DNA of 64,000 nt, taken from the NCBI RefSeq assembly GCF_026745355.1, contig NC_079203.1, forward strand, positions 41,959,492 through 42,023,491. Reading direction: 5' to 3'. Source of the DNA: Beta vulgaris subsp. vulgaris (Eukaryota > Streptophyta > Magnoliopsida > Caryophyllales > Amaranthaceae). The translations under genes and the position numbers were made by a program. Positions 46,863 to 58,868 of this stretch are shown in pieces (positions within the stretch are counted from its first letter, which is position 1; each line of letters begins with the position of its first letter). Below the pieces are notes generated by a model. It was not told where the DNA came from, made no database searches, and saw only the letters and a list, made by a program, of their open reading frames with translations.

Positions 46863-49698
46863 AGTCGCAAGGTCGCGCGCGAAGCAAACTTCCACGTTGA
46901 TTTGGATGTTATCCAACAATCCCCCACAAACGCAAAGTTAGCAAAACAAGAAATCAGTAGGACAAGGAAGTTTAATACTTACATATTAGTATCCAAGGAT
47001 TAAACTAACATGTTAGTGAGATGGGGTATCCCCTCGCCTACAAGTATCCTAGGATTGAGCTTGCAGGAGAGTAGAGAAACCAGATAACACACATTTTACT
47101 TTCACGGCTTGAGAAATACCGCGATATCCATGAACTGTCCCATGAACAACATAGAACATAGTTGATCATGCAATTACAAGTCAACGTTTGAGAGTAGGGG
47201 GTATAAGGGATCCCCTAGTACTCCCAAGTACAAATAGGTAGTGAGGTATAAAGTCACAAGTTCAATTCCCCACCATCTCTACCAAATAAATTTGGTAGGT
47301 GAGTAACTATTACATGTAATGAACCAATATAATGTTAATTATTTTTTTCCTGTAATGTCATGAAACAATAAAAATGTATTATATACAATAATTACATGCT
47401 GTGCAAGTTGCAAGCTATTTATACTTTTTCTTCTGAAACTACTACTTTTTTTTGTTAAAAAAAAAAAAGACCATCTTTTTTTCTTATTTCTTCAATACTA
47501 AAAGAAATACCAATTGTTTTTTGTTCGAAAGAAAGACCACTTGTTTTTTTGTTCTAAAAGAAAATTCTATTTGTTAATAAGAAGAAAACAATCATTCACA
47601 AAAGTATATTCCCTATACACCCGCGGCCAACTTATTTGTCTTGCTTGCTATGGTATACACCCTATACAGGAATTTTAATTTCACCGGTCAACTATGAATA
47701 AATGTGAGAATTAAAAAATTGGTCCACTTTCGATTTGTTTAAATCGCGTTTTTACCCTATTACCAAAAACATAATTAGAATATGACCTATCAATTTAGAG
47801 ATGGCCAATAGTGCGGTTCAATTCAGTCCATCTAGCCCAGGCCACCTCGTGGGCCGTGTGGGTCAGGCCACAAAAAGTCCGATCCAGCCCAGCTCGAACC
47901 GTGAAATTGATGGGTAACTCGTGGATCATATTTCTTAAGCCCAACCCACTAAAGCCCGCTACTAAAACCGCCCAACCCAGACCACGGCCCATGAATCGGA
48001 CCAACCCAGTTCAAGTAAATATTGAACCAAATTGTGTATATTTTAATCAAATTGCATATATATAATTCAGTCAAATTTTAAAATAATGAAATTATTCATT
48101 ATTATTAATAATTGTAAATATTTTACGGTTTTTTTCACCAGGTACCGCTGTGGTTTTTCAAAATTCATGGGGTACCCCTAATTTTTAAAAAATGCACCAG
48201 GTGCCCTTACTGTTTCAATAAAATGCACCAAATGCCCTTAATGACTAACGTCGTCAAGTTTCCGTTAGTCTTTAAGGTTAATTAACCCTTTTAACCCCTC
48301 TAACCCAAATTAAACCCTCTAAACCTAACCCCTAATCTAACACCTCACCATACCCTAAACCCTACCACCACAGCCCCATCTACCCTTCCTACACCCCCGC
48401 AGCCGCTCTGCCCTCCCCCAAGCCGCAACCGCACTCCCCTCACCCCACCCTCTCACCACCCCCGTAGCCGCAACTCCCCTTTCCCGTATCTCCCCCACCG
48501 TTGTCAAATCCCCCTCCCCACCCCTGTCAAATCCCCCTCCTCCTTCTTCATTTCTTTTTCTCTTTCCTTCTTAATTCATTGATTTTTTTTATTTCAAAAA
48601 CTGATTTCGAAAATGTTTTCCCAGTCTTCATGCATAAAATAAACAATGTTGCCACGTTAATAAGTTAAACTTAGTCATAAAATCCTCTTGGATCATACCA
48701 ATTTTTGGGTCTAAATAATTAGGTGTATGTATACACAAAAACATGTTTCTCCATTTTAGCATCCGATCATGATAAATATCGTCATCGTAATTGTTTCGAT
48801 CCATAGGAGAGCAAGAGCTAAGCCTAAAGCTATCTTAAGAATGCAAACTATATTTATCTGTTCCAATCCCAGTTACAAAAGCATAGTTAATTATTCAATA
48901 TAATTGATTGTATTTTCAAGCCCACTATCAAAAAGTCCAATAAATTATTGTTGATAATTAATTGTATTATATATTATAATATATATTTTAAAATAAAGGA
49001 TATTATGAAAATTAATTTTTTGTCTTATAAATAATGATTTCCGAAATGAAATGATCATATTTAGTGATAGATAAAAAGAATTTTTGAATTTCGGATAACA
49101 AATAAAGATCAGTCAGATTTGCGGTTCCGCGAAGCGCAGGCTGATACGTCTAGGACGAAGTTGAGCAAGCGCGACATTGAGACATTCATTGAAATTCATA
49201 AACGCGTAGCTGATGTGTGTCGCACACTGTCTTGTGCACCGTGCAACGAGGATCATATTTTATTTTATTTTTTCTGATTTCCCTATATTAATAAACCTCG
49301 TTCGATTCAGTCTCGGAACAGATTTTCACATGCCTACCCACGATCAGATTATAATTTTTTCTCTACTTTACTTCAAATATGAACACCGCAAAAACTTTCA
49401 ATCTTTATTCAAGCTTCAAGATTACTCCTTTTTGGCGGATCATTATTCAAGATGTAGATCATTGCTCGAAGTTACTCATGAATTTTTCATGATGTAGATC
49501 ATTAAGCAATTCACGCTCCTTTGTATATGCTAAATCTCGAATATGTCATCTTTATTATATATCATATGCATGCTTATATGTTTACTGCTTTCATTACCGT
49601 TCATATTTTTATTTTTGCTAACCAAATGTTCCAACATTAAAGTCTTTTGCTAATTACTTGGGAAGATAGGATTAGGAACCCTTTAAATTGATCGATAG
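46863..49698. other. Gene-free region with a hAT end fragment and C-rich repeat
   Basis: 47796-48010 begins TAGAGATGGCCAATAG, a hAT-type terminus with CCCAGCCC/GGCC motifs inside. I found no matching right end or duplication. 48121-48580 is the inverted counterpart of the G-rich dispersed repeat at 12000-12540. The rest is AT-rich and holds no recognisable gene. Confidence 0.4.
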
Positions 49699-51064
49699 CA
49701 CTAGTAGAATAAATGCTTATTGTTGTGGTCATTAAGTGCCCTATTGCGGCGGTTTTGGTCGTGCAACAATTAAAGGGGGCAGCAACTGGTAATTAATATA
49801 TTGCTATGGTTTAAAACCGTAGCAATATTTGAACATATTGCTGCGGTTTCTAGGCAAAACCACAACAATATGCCATATTTAATAATAAAAAAATATTAAT
49901 ATTGTTGCGGTTTCTTGAGAAAACCGCAGCAATATCTATTTTTTTAATATTAAAAATACAAGTATATTGTTGTTGTTTCTTCCCAAAACCGCAGCAATAT
50001 ATGCAAGGCTGGTAAAAAAAAAATTAATTATTTTGTCATTTCTCAAAGCGTAAATTTGTGATAGTTATAATACACTTATAAGATAAACATTTTTAAATTC
50101 AAGGAGACTATTGCAGTACAATAACAACACAAAAGTAATTAACCCAAACTGTTATATATTCAATAAAAATGATATTTTACAAACCCTAATTACAAAATAA
50201 AAACAAACTAACAAGAAAAAAATTTAAAAAACGAAAAAGAAAAAAATAGACTCACACGACTCGCATTAACAAAAAAAAAATGACTCACATTACAGAGAAT
50301 TAACAAAAAATTAAAATTTAAAAATTAAAGAAAAAAGGGAAGATATCTAGATCTTGTAATAAACTCGAACGACGAACGCCGGTGGTGGAGACGAACGGAA
50401 TCGAACCACCACCGGTACACGGAATGCGAACGATCTGTTGACAACGGAGTAGAGGAGCGACTTGCGGTCGAGGTCGGTGGGCTTGGCGGCTTCGTCGGCA
50501 TCGCTTCGTTCACTTCGAAGATTGACGGGAGGCGGTCAAGGTCGAACACCAGATGGTTGAGCGGAAGCGCTTGGCTTTGCTCGTTCGCTTCAAAGATTGA
50601 CGGGAGGCGGTGGGCCGACGAAAAAGAACGGCTTGTAAAAGAGGGAAAGTGAGGAATGGCGGTGGGTCGAGGTCGGTTGAGAGGAACGTGAGGAACGCCC
50701 GACGGTTAATTGAGAGGAAGAGATGAAGAGAGGTTGAGAGAGATGAGAGAGACGAGAGAGATGAAAGGTTGAGAGGAAAAGAGGCGGGTGAGAGAGGGAA
50801 AGTAAGTGAGGAAAAAAAACCCTAACTCATGTCTTTTATACTTTTTTTTAATGATATTGCTGCGATTTCTTTAAATAACCGTAGAAATATATTATAATAT
50901 TTTTTATTATTTTAATATATTGCTGCGACTTTTGGCAAAAACCGCAGCAATATGTCTGGTCAAATACTCAATTTGTTTTCAAAAAAAATTATGTTGATAC
51001 CATATTGTTGCGGTTTTAGGCCGAAAACGTAGCAATATCTTTATTTTATATTTTATTTTTTTTA

Positions 51065-52553
51065 CACTAGTAGAATAAATGCTACTTGCTGCGGTTAAAA
51101 AGTGCCCTATTGCTGCGGATTTGGGCGCGCAGCAATTAAGGGCGCAGCAATAGGTATTAATAATATTGCTGCGGTTTTAAACCGCAGCAATATCTGCAGA
51201 TATTGCTGCGGTTTTTAGGTCAAACCGCAGCAATATATTTAATTTATATCAGATTTTTGTAAAGCATATTGCTGCGGTTTTTAGGCGAAAACCGCAGCAA
51301 TATGTACTACTACAGGCAAAAAAATTTTTTTTTTTTTTTTTTGCATTTTGTCATCAAATTTGAAAAATAAAAATAATGGAAAAAAATAAACACAACAAAT
51401 TAAAATTTCTCAAATAATAAAGACATAAGTTCGAAACTAACATCAAAAGAAAAATACTCAAAAACAGAAGAGATACACAAAATTCAAAAACAAAAAAAAT
51501 ACACAAAAAATACAACACATAAGAAAAGAGATTCAAAACAAAAATATTACAAAAATAACCAAAAATCAGAACCTAATACTATATTGAATCTCAAAAAATA
51601 AAAATGCAGAAAATAGAATCTGGAGATTTTTGAGGAACAAAGAATTAGAACGACGAGCGCACGAGCGAGTCTTCATCTTCACCAGGTGAACCCACGAAGA
51701 ACAAAATGAATCAACCCAACGAAAACCTCTTCAGCACTCGACAAATCGTAATCAACGCAACTAGATCTGAAAATAAAACACAACAAATCGTAATCAACAA
51801 CACGCAACAAAAACTAAAAACCTAATCAATCGATTTCTCATAATCGTAATCATCATCAACGTATACGTAACAAATTACATACCTGTTGGAGGCTACCAGA
51901 GACGAACGATCGACCACCGGCGAAGAGGAGAACGATCGACCGGCGAAGAGGAGAACGAAAGCGGCTCGAGAAAACCACCACCACGAATTCTCGCATCAAC
52001 CCTCCGCATCCCGCATCTCGACGAACGACGATTGAGTGAGGCCGTGTCGAGCGAGGGTTGGCGACGGTGAGTGAGGAGGGAGGGTGAGAGAAAACGAAGG
52101 CTGAGAGGAGAGAGAAGGTGAGAGAAAACGAACGACTGGAAGAGAGGAGAGAGGAGAGAGGAGAGAGAGAGAGAGAGAGGAGAGAGAGAGGAGAGAGAGG
52201 CGCCTCTCTTGACAGGAGTGAAAGAAAAACCCTAATGTTGTGTTTATTCAAAAGGCGCCCGTTTATTTTTTGGTTAGTTCAGCATATATTGCTGCGGTTG
52301 CCACGTAGGGCCGCAACAATATAGTTAAAAAAATATTTTTTTAATATATTGCTGCGGTCCTACGTGGAAACCGCAGCAATATTTGTTGTTCAGGGCCCCA
52401 CATTATTTTTAAAAAGTGTCTGTTAGACAATATTGCTGCGGTTTTGGGCGGGAACCGCAACAATATTACTAATTTCTATTTTTTCTTTTTTTTTTGCGTG
52501 TTATATTGCTGCGTATAGGTAAAACCGCAGCAATATCACCGCAGCAAATAGCA
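51065..52553. mobile_element. Inner CACTA element nested in the outer one, right tip lost
   Basis: A second full left terminus (CACTAGTAGAATAAATGCTA) starts at 51065, inside the outer element's right subterminal region. Its right side reaches ..CCGCAGCAAATAGCA at about 52553. The terminal ATTATTCTACTAGTG is then missing and the outer element's own right end resumes (ACGTGATATATTG). That is a nested insertion followed by loss of one tip. The inner interior (51600-52250) is GA-rich with AAAACCCTAATG. Confidence 0.8.
52118..52200. repeat. (GAGA)n low-complexity tract
   Basis: Imperfect GA/GAGGAGA repeats inside the inner CACTA element. They give rise to Ser/Leu-rich open frames that are not genes. 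Confidence 0.85.
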
Positions 52554-52630
52554 AACGTGATATATTGTTGCGTATGGGTAAAACCGCAGCAATACCACCA
52601 CAACAATAAGCAATTATTCTACTAGTGTAG

Positions 52631-55440
52631 TGAGCATATCACAAAAATTAGTCTTTTGCTTAGCTTGTTTAATTAAGCAAATCAGATAAATTTTTAGAAT
52701 GCATGAACATATTGCTTGGTTATTTAATTGAATAAAATTATATTCATGAATCTGATTAAGTAGAGGCCAACAATGGACGAATTTGATTCATGATAATATA
52801 TGTGCCCTCACCTCCAAAATCAATATTTGGTTCATTAACCAATTATGAAGTTATGATGGGAAAATCTACATTGAACAAGTCCCTATGGTTTTCCAAATAT
52901 CTAATTAGGTTTATTAGCCTTCCTTGAAAGACTTGTTGGCGAATTTTTTTTTCAAAAAAGAATTTCAAAGCTAGAAATCCTTTAAAATGAGGTAATCAAA
53001 TCCGCACTTGCACGCGTAGGCAATATAATAGGCCTACATTAGGCTAAATATATAAGAAACACAAGTAATATTTTCTTAAAATATAAAAATAAATTCGTCA
53101 AAAGTGTCTTAGATTTAATTAAAAGCTCTATAAATAAGAATAATCATCCTATGTATTGAAAGTCGATGAAAATTAGTATAGATGCCAGCAGGCTGCTAGC
53201 TCTCGATGATCCACCTTGGCTCGTCTCTCATGATGTACGCTACGTTGTCATGCTTCGTTGCAACATTCAACGCAATAATATCCTTGTAAACCTATTGACT
53301 TCCCGCAAACACGCCATGTCACCATACCTCCTTTATCATTGCACACTTATTACCAACTACGTACACTCGTAGAAGTCTACTCGCTTCTTCGATGATCTTC
53401 AACACCATATCCAATGATCTCCCACCTTGAATACTCGTATGGATGAAGACCTCGACCCTCTAAAATTGTAGCTCCAAATCATCATTCACCATATGTCACC
53501 AAGTGCAACACACTTCCAACTCACATAGGAAGCAAAATCGAGCATTCCGACGATGTTGATCTGACGTTCTTCTCTAGGCTCGATTTTTTTCACGCACCAT
53601 ACTCATATGTGCCATCTTATTCTTGTTCATTCCACGGTTCACTATATATAGCCGAAGAGACACCGACTTTAGCACCACGGTTCTTTTTTACATGCTTATT
53701 GTATAAATACTTTTAACAAATCGACACTCTTTCTGAAGTTTTCCGCATTCCTTCTTTAGCCAGCTTTTGCCGTGTTTTCCATTGTATACATTTTTCCGCT
53801 GCTTGCACCTCGAGCTACTACCATAGCACCCTTAGCAACTTTCCAAGGAACACCCTCAACCACTATCTGGTACTCCCTCGGTTTCCTAAAGATCCTTCCT
53901 CTTTCCGTTTAAGTGTGTTTCCAAAAGATCTTCACTCTTTACTTTATTCCTTATTGGAATTTTTTTCCCTTTTTACCCTCTCATATCCCTATCATCTGGT
54001 CCACCATTACATTATTAATTCAATTTTACTCTCTTTCTCTCTCCTACTTTAACCCCCTTTTATTTGTTTACTTATCTTAACCCCTTTCTCTCTCCTACTT
54101 TATCCACCCCACACAAATTGATTCTCATTGGTATCTGTAGTAACAGTAACAAGGAAGATCTTTAAAAAATGGAGGAAGTAGCCTGACACATCAAGTTGAC
54201 TAGTTGATAGCATATTTTTATCCAAATTAGGGATGAATTTGACATCCTTTAACTGAAAACATGTCCTCACTTGCAAGTTTAACGTTCACATCTCCCTTGC
54301 CCTTAACCTCCAACGATCTATCATCTGTAATTCACACCTTTTCGAGCATCCCATACCTCAAATTCATAAATAACTCCTTTGTAGGGCTAAGAATGAAACA
54401 AAGAACCTAAATCCAAGTTCCATGAACTAGTTGAGCCCTCTGCACTTCAACGTTTTGATGAACGAAGCTGTGAAGTGGTGGTGCATTTTTTTTGGGTTAT
54501 GTAAGGTAGTTATTTAAACAAAAGTTGATAGAAGGTGGTTATTTATGAAAAGTTAGTTTTATGATATGTTTATTTTCCAAAAATCCTAAGAAAAAAGAAT
54601 GTTTTTTCCTATGTAATACTTTAAGAGTTACATGCTGAATTTTGCACTACTCATGTGCTACCTTAAACTATTTATTGAATTTAGACTCATAGATAAATAT
54701 AAAAAAAATTCGCATGTACATCTCTGTTTTTCTGTTTTATTAGACTTCTGATTTTGGCAATTGACAAGGTCAAGTGCAAATGGTAGAAAAGATTAGCGTA
54801 AATTAAGAGAGAGATGGTGGACTGAACTTGCATATAAGGAAAAAGGGTCACATATCTCAACTTAAAAAACACTGTAAATTGCAAAATATTTCTTCCAAAA
54901 TAATGAAGGGAGTAAGATGCTATTAGATTTATCGCAATATATATATTGTTATAATAATAATTTTTTATGATATTTAATGACACCTTACAGTTTTGTTTTA
55001 TTTGCGAGAAATACCTTACTCAATTTTTCAATGTTGACCACCAAATAACGGTGTTGACTCACTTAAATCTCCCATGTACTCTACACATATGCCGAGATTT
55101 TACACTTTTTTGAGGAGAAAATTGAGGCGAAAGGTTTGGAAATAGAAAAATCCGACGCACATGTGGCAAGGATAAAAAAAATATTATATAAAAACCCAAA
55201 ATTGATGGGTTAACATATAAAAATACGGTAAAATTGTATTTTGCAAAAAAATGAAATTTTAAGGTCTTAAAGTTTTAAAATAGTTGTGAAAGGTTGTTTT
55301 TCCAAAAAAAATTATACATAAAAAGTTTGTTTAGATAAATTATCCATATATTAATGACTAAATTGGTGAGATTGACAAAGTAGAAGTTTAACATTTAGCC
55401 ACTGAAAAAACAGAGGAAGCGTGTTTCCACACACGTACAA
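52631..55440. other. Intergenic, no gene seen
   Basis: AT-rich sequence. Short open frames (53166-53372, 54687-54983) carry no recognisable domain. 53860-54170 has a CT-rich repeat-like texture. Confidence 0.4.
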
Positions 55441-55442
55441 TT

Positions 55443-55452
55443 ATTATATAGA
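55443..55452 (+). promoter_or_regulatory. Possible TATA box of the BAHD gene
   Basis: TTATATAGAG about 155 bp before the ATG at 55602. That leaves room for a leader of about 120 bp. Suggestive only. Confidence 0.4.
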
Positions 55453-55601
55453 GACCTTTTGGTCCAGTAAAATAATCCCTCATAAAAATTAGAAAAAAAA
55501 AACGAGAGTCGCTACAATTAGCCAATCCTTCTTAATGTTATTAAATAACTCGACCTTATGACAAAAAACAGCTAATCAAGAACCCAAAAGAAAAAGAAGC
55601 C

Positions 55602-58403
55602 ATGGCAATAATCAGAATGAAATCCAAGTATACAGTCAAACCAGCTGAGCCAACATGGAATGGCATTCTACCCTTATCAGAACTTGATCAAATTTCAGTA
55701 ATTACACATTCATCCGTCTTATACTTTTACGATAAACCAATAAAAGAAGAATGGCTTAATCCATCAAACAACAAAATCATGAAAACCCTTAAAGAATCCT
55801 TAAGCCATGCCTTAGTCCCATTTTACCCATTAGCAGGTCGACTGAGTTTCAAAGGTGAAGGACGATTCGAACTCGAGTGTAATGCAATGGGAGCAGAGCT
55901 CGTCGAGGTCGAGTCTACCATGAAACTGGCTGATTTTGGTGATTTTTACTCTTGTACAAAAAAGTTGCGGGAACTTCTCGTTCCAATGAGTTATTACACG
56001 AAACCAATCCAAGACTTACCTGTGCTCGCAGTGCAGATAACTCGATTCAGATGCGGCGGCCTTAGTCTTGGCATGTCAATGTCCCACGTCGTTGCTGATG
56101 GGCGGAGTGCATTCCATTTCATCAAGGAATGGGGTAGGCTTGCCTTAGGTAAGCCACTAGAAGAAGCACCTTTCCTCGATCGTCGCATCTTGCGAGCTGA
56201 AGCTCATCAGAGAACAGTAGTTGATCAGAGTGAACGGATGAACTACTTTAGTCAGCTGCGTTTAGGTGAAGATAAGTGGGGGAAGCAGGTATCTCCAACC
56301 TTTGTTGTATTGACAAAGGACATGATTATGAGGCTTAAGGAGGTGGCCAATAGTATTAGTAACCGGGAAATTGTGAAGGACCATCTGCGTCGTCCTTACA
56401 GTCGGTTTGAAGTTGTTGCAGCTCATGTATGGAGATGTGTTTGTAAGGCACGCGAGCTCAAGAGCGAGGATATGTCAACGTTAATGGTTGCTGTTGCCGC
56501 ACATGACAGAATGGAGCCCCCATTACCTTCAAGGTAATAAAAGTAAGAAGTATATACAAAGGTTTTTTATTAGAAAGTAGTTAATAAAACATAAGTTTTA
56601 TAGGGAAGTACTTAATAAAAAAAAATTGTTTAAAAAGACTTATTAAAATGCTTCCGGTTGTTAACAACAACCATTTTATACATTTCATAACAAAACACCA
56701 AATTTCAACGTTGACTTTTTTCTAACTCAAATTAATTGACTGTTTGAATTATTTCTTTCTATCTTACAACTCACTGCTCTAAGCTCATCTGCAGTCAATG
56801 TTGGAATTTGCTGTTTTAGCTTGAATTTCGTAATATGGTTGCTATTCACACCCGAAAGTATTTTAATAGGTCTTTTTAGGCAAAAAAAATTCATTAGGTT
56901 CTTTCCTAAAAACTTATGTTTTATTAGTTATTTTCTGACAAAAACCCTATATACAATAATGAACATCTAGTTATTTATTGATATAATTTATTTTGTTAAA
57001 GGTATTCATTAAGCTCCAAAATAATAAGCTAAGGCACGCACTACTATGAGGCCAAAGTTCAAATAGCCGCCCTAATACCAATTACAACAACTATTAACTC
57101 GGCAGTTCAATTATAAACTATCTGTGACTAGAGATGCATGGCAATCGGTAGGATCTGGCAGTGTCCTTTAGGATCCAAATCCATATCCGTTTTTTAGGTA
57201 AAGATCCATATTCATTTGGTAATAAGAATGGGGATCTATATCCATATTCTTATGGAACCTACGGATCCGGGTCCTAAACGGATCTTTCCCTATTTTCTTC
57301 AAAATACCCTAATTTTTACAATAATGAAAGATTTTAAACAATAAAGTCATCTACTATCAACCAAAAATTACGTTTAAAACCATTGCAACACAACTATTTA
57401 ATTATCAAATTGTAGATTAATCAAATACTTCTAAAAGATGAACAATAATCAACCAATTTTTCGAACTCAATAATCCAGTAAATTCACACATTAGTTAGAA
57501 CAATAATTCGAAATTCAAGCAAAAATCCGTTATCACATGTAGTAACTAATATTATAATATTTAATAATACTATTATAAAAACGGATATATGAATCGAATC
57601 CGGGTAATAATTGAGGATCCGGTCCAAATCTGTTTTTTCAAAGGAGGATCCAGATCCTACCCGGATCCATAGGGTCCATAAGTTGAGGATCCAGATCCGC
57701 AAAAAATGGATCTAGATCCACGAATTCGAGTAGGGTCTATTACCCATTGTCATCTCTATTTATGACCAAAACAAAACCAAAAAAAGGACCTATATTTCCG
57801 CCATAATAAATCAGCATCAGAAAGTTTTTTAGGCAAGATAGCCCTAACTCTATACAAGAACACTCGTTGATAACCTTCAACACGGAACTAACCGTAGGGA
57901 TTTTGCTAGATAACTGAAGTAAGTAATCACATGATTTATATATATATATATATATATATGTATGCAGCTTCTTTGGAAACGCTGTAGTTGATGCTGAAAT
58001 ATCTAGCAGCGTTGGGGAGCTGATTTCAAGGCCACTAAGCTACGCTTGTAGTATAGTCAGGGAGGCGATCCAGAAGGTGACTAATGAGTATATCTTAGCA
58101 AGCATCGAGTTCTTGAAAAAACAGAAAAACCTAACCAAGTATCAATACATTGATGATCGGGGAATAATGGAAGGTCCTGCGTATGGTGATCATAACATAA
58201 CGGTTGTAAGTTGGTTAAACCTTTCCAGTCATGGAGTAGACTTTGGATGGGGAAAGGAGATACATATGGGACCTCCTATAGTCCAAACTTGTGATGGTGA
58301 TATTCATCTTTCTCCTTATAAGAACGACGGATCCTTGATAGTTGGTGTGTGCTTGCAACCTAACGAAAAATTTGTGAAATATATAACCTCTCCCATTGTG
58401 TAA
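55602..58403 (+). CDS. BAHD acyltransferase, HCT/spermidine hydroxycinnamoyltransferase-like
   Basis: Two exons: 55602-56533 and 57968-58403. The intron is 1434 bp (AAG|GTAATA..TATGCAG|C) and contains a hAT MITE. The predicted protein is 455 residues, normal for the family. These cytosolic enzymes move an acyl group from acyl-CoA (often hydroxycinnamoyl-CoA) to an alcohol or amine. Catalytic HVVAD is at 162-166 (H162) and structural DFGWG at 402-406. The N-terminus KYTVKPAEPTW and the YPLAGRL motif are typical of HCT-like clade V members, many annotated as spermidine hydroxycinnamoyltransferase. Acceptor choice cannot be read from sequence. It is the intact relative of the pseudogene at 21752-40750. 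The 3' flank (58440-58610) contains a partial duplicate of GGTGTTCTTCGACTCCAA. Confidence 0.9.
57121..57766. mobile_element. hAT-type MITE in the BAHD intron, 630 bp
   Basis: Element 57129-57758. Termini are TAGAGATGCATGGCAATCGG and, inverted, TAGAGATGACAATGGGTAAT. The flanking 8-mers TCTGTGAC and TTTATGAC match at 6 of 8, so this is an aged duplication. The interior is rich in GGATCC/ATCCGGATC motifs on both strands. Confidence 0.75.
57937..57959. repeat. (TA)n microsatellite near the BAHD acceptor
   Basis: About 11 TA repeats ending a few bases before the intron acceptor TATGCAG at 57967. It may affect splicing if the length varies. Confidence 0.85.
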
Positions 58404-58868
58404 ATTGAAGCTAAGGCATGCATATGGAAAGATGTCAGAGAAATTGTTTTATGAACCTTGTGTTCTGAGGTGTTCTTCGACTCCAATAAAGAAGTATTTC
58501 ACAAATTTCTGGGAAAAAACTTGTGTTCTTCTAGGAATTCTAAGGTGTTCTTCGACTCCAAAAAAGAAGTAAAAGAAAACTCTAGGTGTTATAAGAACCT
58601 TGTGTTCTGTTTTACATTATAATTATATAGCATGTGACTTTTTTATGTGAGAAAAATCAACATGATTTCACTTAATGTAGTTTCTAAGTTAATCTTTCTC
58701 TGTCTTTTCATAAATTATACACCAAATGAAAGTTTAAAACTTACATATAAATATTTGTTATGGGAAAAAAAACCATGATCAAGATTTTGTTTTTGGTCAA
58801 ATGTAAGTACATAATATATTACCAAAAACAATAGCAATTCTAGCCTCAACATTACAAATTACAGTCAC

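Larger units (their letters stand above)
49696..52630. mobile_element. Non-autonomous CACTA element (outer), TSD TAG
   Basis: Element 49699-52627, 2929 bp. It starts CACTAGTAGAATAAATGCTT; the right end, inverted, is CACTAGTAGAATAATTGCTT. The 3-bp duplication TAG is exact (49696-49698 and 52628-52630). Subterminal regions hold many palindromic units ATATTGCTGCGGTTT..AAACCGCAGCAATAT. The interior (50325-50830) is GA/CG-rich with an AAACCCTAA telobox-like motif. No transposase. It contains a second element of its own family from 51065. Confidence 0.9.

Noticed and set aside
51856..52324. Ser/Leu-rich minus frame and Glu/Arg-rich plus frame
   Set aside because: Translation of GA-repeat tracts inside a CACTA element. 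A matching Ser/Leu-rich minus frame at 59823-60224 has the same cause.
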